The translations under genes were made by a program, and so were the position numbers. From a bacterium (lineage in GTDB: Bacteria; Gemmatimonadota; Glassbacteria; GWA2-58-10), in contig JAJFUG010000137.1 of NCBI GenBank assembly GCA_021372515.1, positions 1 to 23,249 on the forward strand: a DNA stretch of 23,249 nucleotides, read 5' to 3'. Shown in pieces: positions 8,101-16,794 of this stretch; within the stretch, counting starts at the first letter, position 1; the number at the start of each line of letters is the position of its first letter. Below the pieces are notes generated by a model. It did no database searches, was not told the origin of the DNA, and saw only the letters and a program-made list of their open reading frames with translations.

Positions 8101-10093
8101 TCTTCTGTCGCATCTGGCCCTGGTAGACGCTCAGGCCGACCTGGACGCTGGTCGGGTCCCTCGGGTCGAGGTCGTGGATGCGGGCCACTTCCTCGGTCCA
8201 TGTCCCCGCCAGAGTCTCTACGTCGAACTCCCAGCCGCCGATCTTGCCCAGCCGTCCCATCTCCTGCAGCAGTATTTCACGACTGTGCAAAGCCATCTCG
8301 GCTTTTTTGCGGGCGGAGATATCCTGGAACACCGTGGCGAACTGTCCGCCCCCGGGGGAGTAGACATGGATATTGAAATACTTGTCCATCGGAGGGAAAT
8401 AGGTTTCGAAAACAGTCGGCGAGCCTCCCATCGCCACCCGGGCATAGACATCCAGATACGGGACAACCTCTGTCCCGTAAACCGCGGAGCCGAGCCGTCC
8501 GACCACCTCACTCTTTTTCAATCCAGTTATCGTCTCGAACATCGGGTTGACATCCAGGAGGCGGTAGTCCACGGGACGGCCGTTCTCATCCAGCACCAGA
8601 TCGTGCAGGCAGAGCCCCTCGCTCATCGACTCGTACAGGCTGCGGAACTTGGATTCGCTCTGCTGCAACACCTGCCTGGCCCGCCGTTCATCGGTCTGGT
8701 CACGGAAAACCAGCACCACGCCCGAGATTTTGCCGTCCGCATCCCGGATCGGGGCGCCGCTGTCGGCTATCGGGTGCTCGGACCCATCACGCGCGATCAG
8801 AGAGGTATGGTTGGCCAGCCCGACAACCAGGCCCTCGCTGAGCACCAGCCGCACCGGGTTATCGACAGGCTCGCGTGAATATTCGTTGACTATGCGGAAA
8901 ACCTCTTCCAGGGGGCGGCCCCTGGCCTCGGACTGTGTCCATCCGGTCATGGACTCGGCCACCGGATTGAGCAGCTCCACGCAACCCCTGGCATCAGTTG
9001 AGATCACTCCGTCACCCACACCCATCAGCGTGATCCGGTAGCGCTCCTCGCTGACCCGCCAGGCCTGTTCGGTCTGATAGAGATCGCGGTAGTACACTTT
9101 GGCGTTGCGCTGCCAGAGAGTGAGCGCGGCTGCAACCAGGGCGGTGGCCAGCACGGACAGGAAACTGAGTATCAGCCAGGACAGCGCCCGCCATTCGGCC
9201 AGGGCCTCGGAGCGGTCAATCTTGGAGATCATGAACCAGGGAGAATCCGGTATCGCCTGGATCACCGCCAGGACCGGGACCCCGCGGTAGTCGTTGCCCT
9301 CCACCACCCCCTTCTGGCCGCGCAGGGCCATAGCCGCGGGCACATCCTGCCGCGAAACCGGTATACGAAGCTTAAATGCCGCCCCGCTTACGTGGCGCAG
9401 CTCGTTCAGGAACAGGGCGGAATCATCCTCCCGCCTTATGATCAGGGTTTCGGCGCTGCGGCTGGAGGTGGGCCAGGATTGCACGAGAGGATAGAGGAAC
9501 TGGTCCGCGTCCATGCGGAGAACCACCAACGCAGCGGAACGGTCCGGCGGCAGGCTGTCGGCCCTGACAATGGGGACGACGATATCCAGGTGCGGCGTCA
9601 GCGGGCCAGGACCGGCCCGCAGGTCATCCAACAGGGGCCGGCCGGCGACCAGCGCCGATTCCAGCAGCGGCCTTTCGAGCGAATCAAGGGGCGTACCAGA
9701 GCCGGTAAGGTCGAAAAGCTGTTGTCCGGCGCGGTCGAGCAGCATGACATTGCTGTAATGGTAAGCCCCCCTCAGGGCCACGAATCTCGCGCGTATTCTT
9801 TTTGCTTCAGCCGCATTCCCCCGGGTGTCCCGGATAAACCGGCGCACTGTTTCCGCGAAGGATTCATCCCGCATCAGAATGTCGGCATCGCCCAGACGCT
9901 CCGCCCGCCAGGCGACAATCTGCTCCACCTTGTAGCGCGCCACTGCCATGAGGTTGTCGCTGACCTGCTTTTTCAACCTCGCCTGCTCGGCACGGTAATA
10001 GAGGCCTCCACCGACCAGACAGACCAGCAGGGAAAGGGCGAAAGCTGTTTTAAGGCCACGGGGAGTGACGTTCCGGTTCAATATCTTCTCCAT
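5189..10093 (-). CDS. Hybrid histidine kinase with periplasmic sensor, seven PAS domains and receiver
   Basis: At 1634 residues this is a very large membrane sensor. Two membrane helices (about 15-33 and 302-327) bracket a roughly 270-residue periplasmic Cache-like domain. About seven PAS modules follow (near 345-470, 478-597, 600-722, 728-857, 865-985, 990-1112, 1122-1240), most ending in a PAC-type D-I-T/S or D-Q-T signature. The kinase core has the phospho-acceptor H1272 in [11 protein letters not shown]-box NLIVNARDA (1380-1388), DNGCGM (G1), FEPFFTTK and [11 protein letters not shown] (G2). The C-terminal receiver has acidic VEDE (1517-1520), phospho-acceptor D1564 in [12 protein letters not shown]1591 and K1614 in QKPF. 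No output domain is attached and no partner regulator lies next to it, so its target is unknown. No clear ribosome site precedes the ATG, but the first membrane helix supports this start. Confidence 0.95.
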   Translation of the reverse strand: MEKILNRNVTPRGLKTAFALSLLVCLVGGGLYYRAEQARLKKQVSDNLMAVARYKVEQIVAWRAERLGDADILMRDESFAETVRRFIRDTRGNAAEAKRIRARFVALRGAYHYSNVMLLDRAGQQLFDLTGSGTPLDSLERPLLESALVAGRPLLDDLRAGPGPLTPHLDIVVPIVRADSLPPDRSAALVVLRMDADQFLYPLVQSWPTSSRSAETLIIRREDDSALFLNELRHVSGAAFKLRIPVSRQDVPAAMALRGQKGVVEGNDYRGVPVLAVIQAIPDSPWFMISKIDRSEALAEWRALSWLILSFLSVLATALVAAALTLWQRNAKVYYRDLYQTEQAWRVSEERYRITLMGVGDGVISTDARGCVELLNPVAESMTGWTQSEARGRPLEEVFRIVNEYSREPVDNPVRLVLSEGLVVGLANHTSLIARDGSEHPIADSGAPIRDADGKISGVVLVFRDQTDERRARQVLQQSESKFRSLYESMSEGLCLHDLVLDENGRPVDYRLLDVNPMFETITGLKKSEVVGRLGSAVYGTEVVPYLDVYARVAMGGSPTVFETYFPPMDKYFNIHVYSPGGGQFATVFQDISARKKAEMALHSREILLQEMGRLGKIGGWEFDVETLAGTWTEEVARIHDLDPRDPTSVQVGLSVYQGQMRQKIESAIDKAIHNAEPYDLELEMFTPAGNRKWVRTIGQPVMEDGKVVKLRGSFQDITGRKLAEEKSREDQARLDAALSSMTDAVFISDVEGRFTVFNDAFATFHRFRDKAECARNLAEYPDILEVFLASGEPAPLEMWAVPRALRGETVTNAEYRLKRKDTGETWVGSYSFSPIRDKDGVIIGSVVVGRDITEIKKAEKKLRESESRFRDLFETMTSGVAIYTSEDGENFYFSDLNPAGEKQSDVKKQEILGREVREIFPGLVKMGLYEVFRRVWKSGDSEFYPMTCYEDDRVSEWVENRVFKISKQEIVAIYDDVSERKKAAVQLEKNEKLLSKVFDILPVGLWLADGKGNLVRSNMMGRTIWGAEPLVGQEPYGVFKGRRLPSGQEIAPHEWALVRAVNQAETILDEMLEIDAFDGKKKIILNHAAPVLDDSGRVEAAIVVNQDITERIRSAEELRKSEEKISSILNDMLDAIYSVDARTDRLLQTNPSISRIFGRSMEDFYTNPKLYQEMVQPDDRPVIQQSLEELERDGRGEWSYRIVRPDGEVRWVAQRSRVVSGPDGVRLRIDSYFTDITEHKKEEMERERLEEQLIQAQKMESVGRLAGGVAHDFNNMLQTILGFTDMAIQDVPAGTALHESLQEIYRAAQRSNDLTRQLLAFARRQTIDPRVLDLNDTISAILKLLRRLIGEDIDLLWAPGRDIWKLKIDPSQIDQLLANLIVNARDAITGVGKITIETNNVTVDDAYCADHKGFAPGNFVKLTVSDNGCGMSKETLMHVFEPFFTTKGMGHGTGLGLATVYGIVKQNNGFINVYSEPGQGTTFKIYLPRCESEILQVAQPAERVKAKGGDETVLLVEDEETILNLNRKILERLGYNVLTAGGPIEAIRLTKEYEGHINLLITDVVMPDMNGRDLSQRILELKPGMKCLFTSGYTANVIAHHGVLDQGVNFIQKPFAVNDLARKIRETLDVSGQ

Positions 10094-10425
10094 GTTCTAC
10101 AGCCGGTGTCTGGGATTGAGAGAGCTACAGAATCCAAGAGAAGGACAATTGGCATAAAGTGTCCATATTCTCAGTGAAAGACAAGCTTATTTTTCTTGAA
10201 GCCGGCAGAAACGGCTGAACCGTCCATCTGACAAGCCGTGGCCCGTACACATCGGTCCTGCCGGACAGTCTCCCGTCCCGCCGCCTGGAATTGTATATAT
10301 TCAAAGGGTTTGCAACTATGAACGCTTTCGGCCGCACCGGAGATTACGATATTGCGATGTTGAAACAATGCCTTTCGCTAACAGAATTTCCTATAATAAA
10401 TATATTGATTTCACTCCAATAACAA
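10094..10425. other. Intergenic region upstream of the hybrid kinase
   Basis: About 330 bases of lower-GC sequence lie between the kinase start and the terminator of the chemoreceptor operon. It should hold the kinase promoter, but I see no convincing -35/-10 or sigma-54 match. A 34-codon plus-strand ORF from an ATG at 10318 has no ribosome site or recognisable product. I see no RNA gene. Confidence 0.5.
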
Positions 10426-10475
10426 AACCCGTGCGGACTATTTCGCTGCCATCAGGCAGGATGTCCGCACGGGTT
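10426..10475 (-). terminator. Nested-hairpin terminator of the cheW-mcp operon
   Basis: A perfect 13-bp inverted repeat (AACCCGTGCGGAC at 10426-10438, complement at 10463-10475) encloses a 24-base loop. That loop contains its own 5-bp hairpin (CTGCC/GGCAG at 10446-10459). Read on the minus strand the stem is followed by TTTTGTTATT. It lies 88 bases beyond the chemoreceptor stop. Confidence 0.75.
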
Positions 10476-10562
10476 GATGTTTACCGGAGGCCGTTTTCCG
10501 AACGATTGTTTCAGTATTGTCCTTTATCGTCTATCCGTCCGGCCGCCCCATCGATTCCTTGC

Positions 10563-13100
10563 TCAGAACTCGCTGAAATCCTCGTCCTCATCCAGCGGGA
10601 TGATCTTGTCCGTGGATTTGCTGTGCTGCAGGGCGGGAGCCAGGCTCTTGTGGCCGTTGTGGCCGTTGTGGCCGTTGGCCGAGCGATGCCCGTTGCCGGA
10701 AGCCTTGCCGCTCAGGGCGCGGGGCTTCAGACGGTTGGTGGTCGAGGGCTTGGCAATCTCGGTCCGCGGCTGTTTCATGGTCGCCTGGCGGTTTTCCAGG
10801 CTCAGCTTGAACTCGCTGATCATCCGGCGCAGCTCCTCGGCCTGGCTGCTCAGCTCCTCGGCGGCGCTGGCCGACTCCTCCGAATTGGAGGCGTTCTGCT
10901 GGGTCACCTTGTCCATCTGGGCCACGGAGTCGTTGATCTGGTCCACACCCTGGGCCTGTTCTTTGGCCGCGGCGGCTATCTCTTTCAACAGGTCGCTGAC
11001 CTTGCCCGACCCCTCGGTGATCTCGGACAGGATCGCGGCCACCTCCTCGGTGATCGACACGCCGCCGTTGGCGTTCTTCACCGCTTCCTCGATCATCCCG
11101 GCCGTATCCTTGGCCGCAGCGGCGCTACGCTGTGCCAGGTTGCGCACTTCCTCGGCCACCACGGCGAAGCCCTTGCCGGCCTCACCGGCGCGGGCAGCCT
11201 CCACCGCGGCGTTCAGGGCCAGAAGGTTGGTCTGGAACGCGATCTCGTCGATGGTCTTGACGATCTTGGCGGTCTGGTCGCTGGAGGTCTTGATCCGGTT
11301 GATCGAATCGGTCATGCGCGTCATGGCCTCGGTGCCCCGGCCGGAGGACTCGCGGGCGGCGTTGGCCAGGTTCTTGGCCTGCTCGGCGTTGTCGGAGTTC
11401 TGGCGGGTCATGGAGGACATCTCCTCCAGGCTGGAGGAGACCTCTTCCAGCGCACTGGCCTGCTCGTTGGCGCCCTGGGCCAGGTTCTGGCTGCCGGCGG
11501 AAATCTGGCCGCTGGCCGCTGTGACCTGCTCGATCGATTCGGAGACCTGGGTGAGGGCCCTGTCCAGCGCCTCCACCGTGGTGTTGATGTTGTCTTTCAG
11601 GTCGGCGAGCTGGCCCTTGTAGTTGCCCATGACCCGCTGGGTCAGGTCCTTTGCCGCCGCATTGGACAGCACCGCGGCGCCCTCCTTGATCGGGTCGAGA
11701 ATGGCGTCGAGCAGACGGTTGATGCCGCCGATCATACCGCCAAACTCGCCCTTATGCTGCGAGGCATCAGCGCGGGTGTCGAGCTGTCCCTCCAGGGCCG
11801 CCTGGGTCAGGCCTTTCACTTCCTCGTTCATCTTGCGCAGGCTCTCGATCATCATGACCATGGAATTGCCCAGCACATCCACGCTGGAGGCCACGCTGAC
11901 ACGTGTTTCGAGGTTGCCCTCGGAGATATGACGGGCGGCGGTGGCCTTTTCTTTCAGGGCCGAGATCATTTCCTGGAAAGCCTCGGCCAGTTGGCCGACC
12001 TCGTCGTTCTGGCAAATCAGGCACTCCCTCGACAGATCACCCCTTGCGATGGCCTGGGCGCTCTTGGTGACATCCGCGATAGGTTTGGTGATCATGCGGG
12101 TAATGTAGGCCGCCAGGAAGAAGCCCAGGATCAGGGCGACGATCAGGCCGATCACCATCACCGCTGAGGCGCTCGACAGCGCGGAATTGGCGCTGCCTGC
12201 CGCCTTGCGCGCCAGGGCTATCCCGTCCGCCGAGGTTTTCTGCACCTGACTGAGCAGGGTACTGCTGACCACTCTCCGCTGCTCGGTGAGCTGCTGAAGC
12301 TTGGACCAGTTGGAGAAGTAATCACCCAGAGCTTTCTTGTAATTGCTGCTGGCTTCCAGGTTGGCGTCAATCTGCCGGATGTTGACTTCCCGGACTGTGA
12401 TGGCCCGCAGCTCGTGCAGGGTTTTCTCGATCGTGTCGAAATTACCCTGCACGGCCTCGATAACCTTTGGATCACGCTTCTGCTGCGCCTCCCAGGTAGC
12501 CACCATGAGCTGGTTGCCCAGGCCGCGGATATCCGTGGTCATCTTGATTTTCTTCTGACGCTCGGCCAGTTTGTCCTGGCTTTTGCGGGCCGCGATATCC
12601 TCGTTCATCATCTGGTTCTGCGCTTCCAGAAAATCCGAGCAGGTTTTCAGGAATATCTCCTTGTTCTGCTCCATGGCTTTCTGGCTTGCCAGTATCTGGT
12701 TGATCGTGCCCGTACTTTCATTGACCAGAGAGGCATATTCATCCAGCGACTGCTTAACCTGAGTTACGGCCTCTTTGAACCCGGATTGGGATTCGGAGGA
12801 TTCGGCCAGTTTCAAAGCCTCGCCCAGACTGGCCTGGGCTTTCTCCAGGTTGCTATGGGCATCCTCGTAATATTTCTGTTCATATGTGTTTGTAAAGCCG
12901 CGCATACCATACATCGCCAGCAGCGAGTAGCGCTCGATGTTGTTGGCCACCTCGGTCTGCGGCATCTGTTCCTGGTCCAGGATCCGGGTGTCGGTCTTGA
13001 CACTCCACATGATCCAGACCGCCATCAGACCCAGAACCATCGTGATCAGCAGAAGCCCGCCGAAACCGCCGCCGATTTTCGCACCCAGATTCATCTTCAT
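10563..13100 (-). CDS. Methyl-accepting chemotaxis protein with helical periplasmic sensor and tandem HAMP units
   Basis: The 845-residue receptor has a membrane helix near 10-32, an all-helical periplasmic sensor of about 275 residues (resembling the helical bimodular, HBM, class) and a second helix near 312-334. A HAMP at about 335-385 ([16 protein letters not shown]) is followed by three HAMP-like repeats (EGNLETRV near 395, EGQLDTRA near 437, AKDLTQRV near 483). The long coiled-coil signalling domain has the conserved tip [22 protein letters not shown] (split here as residues 619-640). The C-terminal 75 residues are a flexible linker with NGHNGHNGH and an acidic aromatic tail DEDEDFSEF, a possible tether for adaptation enzymes. 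An AGGAG lies about 9 bases before the ATG. It follows cheW by 56 bases. The ligand is unknown. Confidence 0.95.
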   Translation of the reverse strand: MKMNLGAKIGGGFGGLLLITMVLGLMAVWIMWSVKTDTRILDQEQMPQTEVANNIERYSLLAMYGMRGFTNTYEQKYYEDAHSNLEKAQASLGEALKLAESSESQSGFKEAVTQVKQSLDEYASLVNESTGTINQILASQKAMEQNKEIFLKTCSDFLEAQNQMMNEDIAARKSQDKLAERQKKIKMTTDIRGLGNQLMVATWEAQQKRDPKVIEAVQGNFDTIEKTLHELRAITVREVNIRQIDANLEASSNYKKALGDYFSNWSKLQQLTEQRRVVSSTLLSQVQKTSADGIALARKAAGSANSALSSASAVMVIGLIVALILGFFLAAYITRMITKPIADVTKSAQAIARGDLSRECLICQNDEVGQLAEAFQEMISALKEKATAARHISEGNLETRVSVASSVDVLGNSMVMMIESLRKMNEEVKGLTQAALEGQLDTRADASQHKGEFGGMIGGINRLLDAILDPIKEGAAVLSNAAAKDLTQRVMGNYKGQLADLKDNINTTVEALDRALTQVSESIEQVTAASGQISAGSQNLAQGANEQASALEEVSSSLEEMSSMTRQNSDNAEQAKNLANAARESSGRGTEAMTRMTDSINRIKTSSDQTAKIVKTIDEIAFQTNLLALNAAVEAARAGEAGKGFAVVAEEVRNLAQRSAAAAKDTAGMIEEAVKNANGGVSITEEVAAILSEITEGSGKVSDLLKEIAAAAKEQAQGVDQINDSVAQMDKVTQQNASNSEESASAAEELSSQAEELRRMISEFKLSLENRQATMKQPRTEIAKPSTTNRLKPRALSGKASGNGHRSANGHNGHNGHKSLAPALQHSKSTDKIIPLDEDEDFSEF
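10650..10676. repeat. Three tandem 9-bp repeats inside the chemoreceptor gene
   Basis: On the plus strand the unit GTGGCCGTT occurs three times in a row, encoding NGH x3 (residues 809-817) in the C-terminal linker of the chemoreceptor. Perfect in-frame 9-bp units can change copy number by slippage without breaking the frame, so linker length may vary between strains. Confidence 0.85.
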
Positions 13101-13156
13101 TTTCTTGACTCCTGAAAAGATTGAAAGCCTCGACCCGACAGTCCAATCCCGAAAGC

Positions 13157-13684
13157 TCAGACGTTTTCGAGCAGCTTGTGGTCCTCGCTCGACAGGACAC
13201 GGTCGATGTCGAGCAGCATGATGACCCGCTCGCGGGCCTTGGCTATGCCGAGGATGACCTCGGTTTCCACTCCGGCCCCGAATTCGGGAGAGTCCTCGAT
13301 CTCATCCACTTGAATGTCCAGGACCTCGGATACGCCATCCACCAGAATACCCATCAGCACCGAGCGGCCTGACAGCAGAATGTCCACCACGACGATACAG
13401 GTCTGCTCATCGTCCTCGATCCGCTGCATCCCGAAACGATCACGCAGACCCATGACCGGAATGACTTTGCCGCGAAGGTTAATCACGCCGCGGATGTATT
13501 CCGGGGTCCGGGGCATCCGGGTGATATCCATCAGCCCGATTATCTCGCGGACTTTCAGTATGGCCAGTCCGTAGTATTCCTCGCCAAGCCGGAAAGTGAG
13601 GTACTTCCCCCCTCGCGTGTTCTCCGGCTTGCCCACCGCTCCAGTGAACGCCGTGACGGGTTGTTCGATCTGTGTACGCATCAT
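13157..13684 (-). CDS. cheW: CheW chemotaxis adaptor protein
   Basis: The 175-residue protein is a single CheW domain from about residue 26. Typical parts are [22 protein letters not shown] (27-48), the conserved [19 protein letters not shown] region (63-81) and a final LLDIDRVL. CheW couples receptors to the CheA kinase at the membrane array. A GGAGG ribosome site lies 5 bases before the first of two adjacent ATGs; the second ATG (13681) is equally possible. It is the first gene of a two-gene operon with the chemoreceptor. No cheA, cheY, cheR or cheB is present, so the pair must work with a core pathway encoded elsewhere. The roughly 25-residue N-terminal extension has no recognisable motif. 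Confidence 0.95.
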   Translation of the reverse strand: MMRTQIEQPVTAFTGAVGKPENTRGGKYLTFRLGEEYYGLAILKVREIIGLMDITRMPRTPEYIRGVINLRGKVIPVMGLRDRFGMQRIEDDEQTCIVVVDILLSGRSVLMGILVDGVSEVLDIQVDEIEDSPEFGAGVETEVILGIAKARERVIMLLDIDRVLSSEDHKLLENV

Positions 13685-13794
13685 TCAAACCTCCGTTCGT
13701 GTATATGCCTCTCAGGACCGCAGGAAAGAACTTGTCGGATTTGAACCACAGCTTAATACAGAGAGTTGAACCAGAATGGCTTCTGTCCTGCTAA

Positions 13795-13812
13795 ATGCAT
13801 CCTGTGTGCCAG
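13795..13812 (-). promoter_or_regulatory. Sigma-54-type promoter for cheW-mcp
   Basis: On the minus strand the sequence reads CTGGCAC, ACAGG, ATGCA, with the diagnostic GG (-24) and GC (-12) separated by exactly 10 bp. It matches the sigma-54 consensus TGGCAC-N5-TTGCA at all but one core position. Transcription would start near 13785, giving a leader of about 100 bases before cheW. Sigma-54 control is well known for motility and chemotaxis genes; use in this organism is inferred. Confidence 0.5.
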
Positions 13813-14104
13813 TCCCATGTGCTGCATTTATATATATTTCAGTATCATGGAGTAAGCATACTAATTCCCGATTATCGAGAAGAGCCGCGGGTGCGTTTCT
13901 GTCTGGAATTAAACACGCCGGGTATCATTTTGTCGGATAATGCTCATTTTGAAACCTCTGATTGCGAATCACTTGCAACCGGTTTGAAACCATCTTTGCA
14001 AACCACTGGAGCCGCTCGATCGGTGCTGCCGCGCCGTGTGCGGCGGCCGCCGGAAACCGGAACTATTGTTTATGAAACGATTTTCCTCCGGCTGAGGGTC
14101 CTCC

Positions 14105-14133
14105 TTGCCGAAACTGCTGATTATTTGTACTAT
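14105..14133 (+). promoter_or_regulatory. Possible sigma-70-like promoter of the GH109-like gene
   Basis: TTGCCG (14105-14110) and TACTAT (14128-14133) are 17 bp apart in AT-rich sequence, about 80 bases before the ATG at 14217. Each box matches four of six consensus positions, so this is a modest candidate. Confidence 0.28.
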
Positions 14134-14216
14134 TATGGTGTTTACGATGTACAGGGAACCCGACCCTGCTGTCCATTTTCAGACTTGTTCCTTCGCTTTC
14201 TGCCAAGAGGTGTTCG

Positions 14217-15548
14217 ATGAGCAATCGTAATGTCAACCGCCGGGAGTTCGTCCGCCGGGCGGCGGCAGCCTCACTCGCGTTCGGGTTGGCCGGCGGAGTG
14301 CCCGCCGCAGCCGCCGAGCTGAAACCGGTCCGGATCGGGTTTGTCGGGACAGGCAACCGCGGCACCGGCCTTCTGCGCGACTTGCTTGCCGTGGGCGGCG
14401 TGGAGATCCCCGCCCTGTGCGACATCAACCCGGACCACCTTCTGGGTGCGGCGCAGGTGGTGCAGGAAGGGCTGGGCAAGCGGCCGGAGCTTTACGACAA
14501 GGGCCCGGAGGACTACCGTCGACTGTGCGAGCGGGAGGATCTGGATTTGGTCATTACCGCCACCCCCTGGCAGCTTCACACCCCGGTGATGTTAGCCGCG
14601 ATGGAGTCGGGCAAGTACGGGGCGACCGAGGTGCCGGCCGCGATCACGGTGGACCAGTGCTGGCAACTGGTCGAGACCAGCGAGCGCACCGGCAAGCCCT
14701 GCATGATCTTGGAGAACGAGTGCTACTACCGTTATGCCATGCTCGTGCTGAACATGCTCCAGACCACCGACCTGTTCGGCGAGCTGCTGCATATCGAGGC
14801 GGGCTACCAGCACGACGTGCGCTGGTTGAAAGGCGTAGAGGGCAAGATCGGCCCCGGAGGCGAGTTGCTTTGGCGCGGCGAGCACGCGGTCACACGCAAC
14901 GGCAACCTCTACCCAACCCATCCGGTAGGCCCCACGGCATGGTGCATGGGGATAAACCGCGGTGACCGTTTCACCTACCTGGTCTCGATGAGCACCAAGA
15001 GCCGGGGGATGAACTACAAGATCGCCCAGATGTTCGGGCCCGACCATCCCAACGCCAAGCGCAAGTACGCCCTGGGGGATATCAACACCACGCTGCTCGC
15101 CACTGAGAACGGCCTGACCATGACCCTCTACCACGACACCCAGTCAGCGCGGCCCTACGATGAGATTTTCAGGGTCCAGGGCACCCGCGGCATCTACAGC
15201 CGCACCCTGCGCAAGTGCTATTTCGAGGGACGCAGCCCACAAGAGGATGCCTGGGAGGACGACGAGAAGTACTACGAGCAGTACGACCACCCGCTCTGGC
15301 GTACACAGGGGGCCGAGGCGGTCAAGTACGGGCACGATGGGGCCGACTACCTGGAACTGCACCAGCTCGTGCATGCGGTGCGCAACGGGCTGCCCACGCC
15401 CATCGACGTGTACGACGCCGCCACCTGGAGCGTGATCAGCCCGTTGAGCGAGATGTCGGTGGCAGCCAAGAGCGCGGCGCAGGACGTACCCGATTTTACC
15501 CGCGGCAAATGGAAAGAGCCTCGGCAGTTGCAGTTTTTCGGAGTATAG
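14217..15548 (+). CDS. Tat-exported Gfo/Idh/MocA-family protein, GH109-like (alpha-N-acetylgalactosaminidase type)
   Basis: The 443-residue protein begins with a twin-arginine signal (NRREFVRRAAAASLAFGLAGG) and has a Rossmann NAD motif GFVGTGNRG (41-49). The GH109 hallmarks are present: ATEVPAAITVDQCWQLVE (136-153), RTGKPCMILENECYY, and RNGNLYPTHPVGPTAWCMGINRGDRF (227-252, including Y232 and H235). GH109 enzymes use tightly bound NAD+ to cleave alpha-GalNAc by oxidation and elimination, and are exported by Tat because cofactor loading occurs inside the cell. AGAGGTG precedes the ATG. It appears monocistronic and ends at a bidirectional terminator. The fold and family are clear. GalNAc specificity is inferred; many family members have untested substrates. 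Confidence 0.87.
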   Translation: MSNRNVNRREFVRRAAAASLAFGLAGGVPAAAAELKPVRIGFVGTGNRGTGLLRDLLAVGGVEIPALCDINPDHLLGAAQVVQEGLGKRPELYDKGPEDYRRLCEREDLDLVITATPWQLHTPVMLAAMESGKYGATEVPAAITVDQCWQLVETSERTGKPCMILENECYYRYAMLVLNMLQTTDLFGELLHIEAGYQHDVRWLKGVEGKIGPGGELLWRGEHAVTRNGNLYPTHPVGPTAWCMGINRGDRFTYLVSMSTKSRGMNYKIAQMFGPDHPNAKRKYALGDINTTLLATENGLTMTLYHDTQSARPYDEIFRVQGTRGIYSRTLRKCYFEGRSPQEDAWEDDEKYYEQYDHPLWRTQGAEAVKYGHDGADYLELHQLVHAVRNGLPTPIDVYDAATWSVISPLSEMSVAAKSAAQDVPDFTRGKWKEPRQLQFFGV

Positions 15549-15588
15549 AAGTATATTCGGAATATAGTTGTAATTGCCTGACAACAAA

Positions 15589-15628
15589 AACGGCCGCTGC
15601 CCGGAGTCCGGGCAGCGGCCGTTCGTTT
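15589..15628. terminator. Bidirectional terminator between convergent genes
   Basis: A 16-bp perfect GC-rich stem (15589-15604 with 15608-15623) has a three-base loop. On the plus strand it is followed by CGTTTTCC, and on the minus strand by TTTTTGTTGT. It lies between the stops of the GH109-like gene (15548) and the serine hydrolase gene (15642), so it can end both transcripts. Confidence 0.92.
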
Positions 15629-15641
15629 TCCGCCTGGCCGA

Positions 15642-16745
15642 CTACTTCGCTTCGCGTTTCAGCAGTTTGTCCAGGACCAGCCCCAGGCGCGCCACGTTGG
15701 CGTGCTCCACCGGGGGGCGGTTCCAGCCCGGATCGCCCTCGAACTGGTTCAGGCCAATCAGCACCACCATGTTATGGTCCGGCAGGATCGCCGCCACACT
15801 CTGGGCCGCCCCGGCCATGATCGGCGAGTGCTCCTGGGTGCAGAGCCAGAACATCATCCCGTACTCGGCATCACAGTACGGGTGGCCGAAATGGTCGTAA
15901 TTGGTCCAGGCCTGCTCGATCAGGTCCTCGCGGAACAGCGGCTTGCCATCCACCTTGCCGCGGTCCAGCCAGAGTTGGCCGAAACGGGCCACATCGCGCA
16001 TGGTGCCGAAAAGTCCCGATCCGGGGTATGGGTCCGGTGAGTAGTGGACGAAAGAGGAATCTAAGCCCACGCAGGTGTGTACGATGTGCGCGAGATCATC
16101 CCCGGGATGCAGGTAACCGATACTCTCCAGACCCAGAGGCTGGAGAATACGTTCGCCCAGAAGCTGCTCGTACGGCTTGCCGCCGACTTTCTCCATCACC
16201 CGACCGAGGATTTTCATGCCCAGCTCGTTGTAATGGAAATCGGCGCCGGGCTTGAATTCCAGGGTCACATCCGAGAACTCCGGGTCGGCCGGGGCCTTGT
16301 CCTCGGGGCGGGTCACTCCGGAGGTATGGCTGGCCAACTGGCGCAGGGTGACCGCCTCCAGCGGCCCTTTTTTCAGGACATCCAGGTAGCGGCTGGCCGG
16401 GTCATCCAGGGCCAGAAGGCTGTCGCTCACCAGGCTCAGCAGCACAGCCACGCCGAACTCCTTGGAGATCGAGTAGAGCGGGAAACGCGAGGCCGAATCC
16501 ACCGGCGCCGAGGCCGCGCCGTGGCCCAGGCTGCCGTAGTACTGCTCGAAGATCAGCTTGCCGTCCTTGCGCACCAGGGCCGCTCCGGCGCTGCAGTCAT
16601 TGGACATTTTCATCTTGTAGCGGGTGTGGAGGCTCAGCAGTTCCTCCGGCGCGCTCAGGGCCTTCGCCTGCGGAGTGCCGGCCGTGTTGCAGCAGCCGGC
16701 GGCCAGGACCAGTGTGCAAAGGGCCGAAACGAGCAATTCTTTCAT
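15642..16745 (-). CDS. Beta-lactamase-family serine hydrolase, probable lipoprotein
   Basis: From the ATG at 16745 (GGAGG five bases upstream) the protein has 367 residues. The N-terminus MKELLVSALCTLVLAAGC looks like a lipoprotein signal with C18 as the lipid site, although alanine at -3 is not canonical. It belongs to the class C beta-lactamase/DD-peptidase/esterase superfamily: S-I-S-K (S92, K95), LRQLASHTSG (134-143) and FHYNELG (170-176). The usual Y-x-N motif appears as Y-N-E, with tyrosine Y172 kept and asparagine replaced by glutamate. Members include esterases, D-amino-acid peptidases and cell-wall enzymes; true beta-lactamase activity should not be assumed. An upstream frame extension exists but lacks a ribosome site. 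It follows the DUF4010 gene by 49 bases. Confidence 0.87.
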   Translation of the reverse strand: MKELLVSALCTLVLAAGCCNTAGTPQAKALSAPEELLSLHTRYKMKMSNDCSAGAALVRKDGKLIFEQYYGSLGHGAASAPVDSASRFPLYSISKEFGVAVLLSLVSDSLLALDDPASRYLDVLKKGPLEAVTLRQLASHTSGVTRPEDKAPADPEFSDVTLEFKPGADFHYNELGMKILGRVMEKVGGKPYEQLLGERILQPLGLESIGYLHPGDDLAHIVHTCVGLDSSFVHYSPDPYPGSGLFGTMRDVARFGQLWLDRGKVDGKPLFREDLIEQAWTNYDHFGHPYCDAEYGMMFWLCTQEHSPIMAGAAQSVAAILPDHNMVVLIGLNQFEGDPGWNRPPVEHANVARLGLVLDKLLKREAK

Positions 16746-16794
16746 AGCACCTCCGAGTGTTGTTCGATTCAAAGCGCTTGCAGAACCGATTCTC

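Larger units (their letters stand above)
13685..14216. other. Low-GC intergenic region between cheW and the GH109-like gene
   Basis: About 530 bases separate two divergent starts, with GC visibly below that of the flanking genes. It holds a sigma-54-type promoter match for cheW (13795-13812) and a weaker sigma-70-like match for the plus-strand gene (14105-14133). A small inverted repeat GGTTTG/CAAACC (13981-13986 with 13999-14004) includes a TTTGCAAA palindrome and could be an operator. A 141-codon plus-strand ORF (13795-14220) crosses the region but does not look like a protein gene. Confidence 0.55.

Noticed and set aside
10318-10422. 34-codon ORF in the gap upstream of the hybrid kinase
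   Set aside because: No ribosome site and no recognisable product; the AT-rich codon use is unlike that of the genome.
10368-12167. Long plus-strand open frame (599 codons) rich in Gly, Leu, Ala
   Set aside because: It is antisense to the chemoreceptor gene, whose protein is clearly real. Such frames arise in GC-rich genes because stop codons are rare on the opposite strand.
13795-14220. 141-codon plus-strand ORF overlapping the GH109-like start by ATGA
   Set aside because: The amino-acid make-up is not protein-like, there is no ribosome site, codon use is unlike that of neighbours, and it covers the sigma-54-type site and other probable regulatory sequence.
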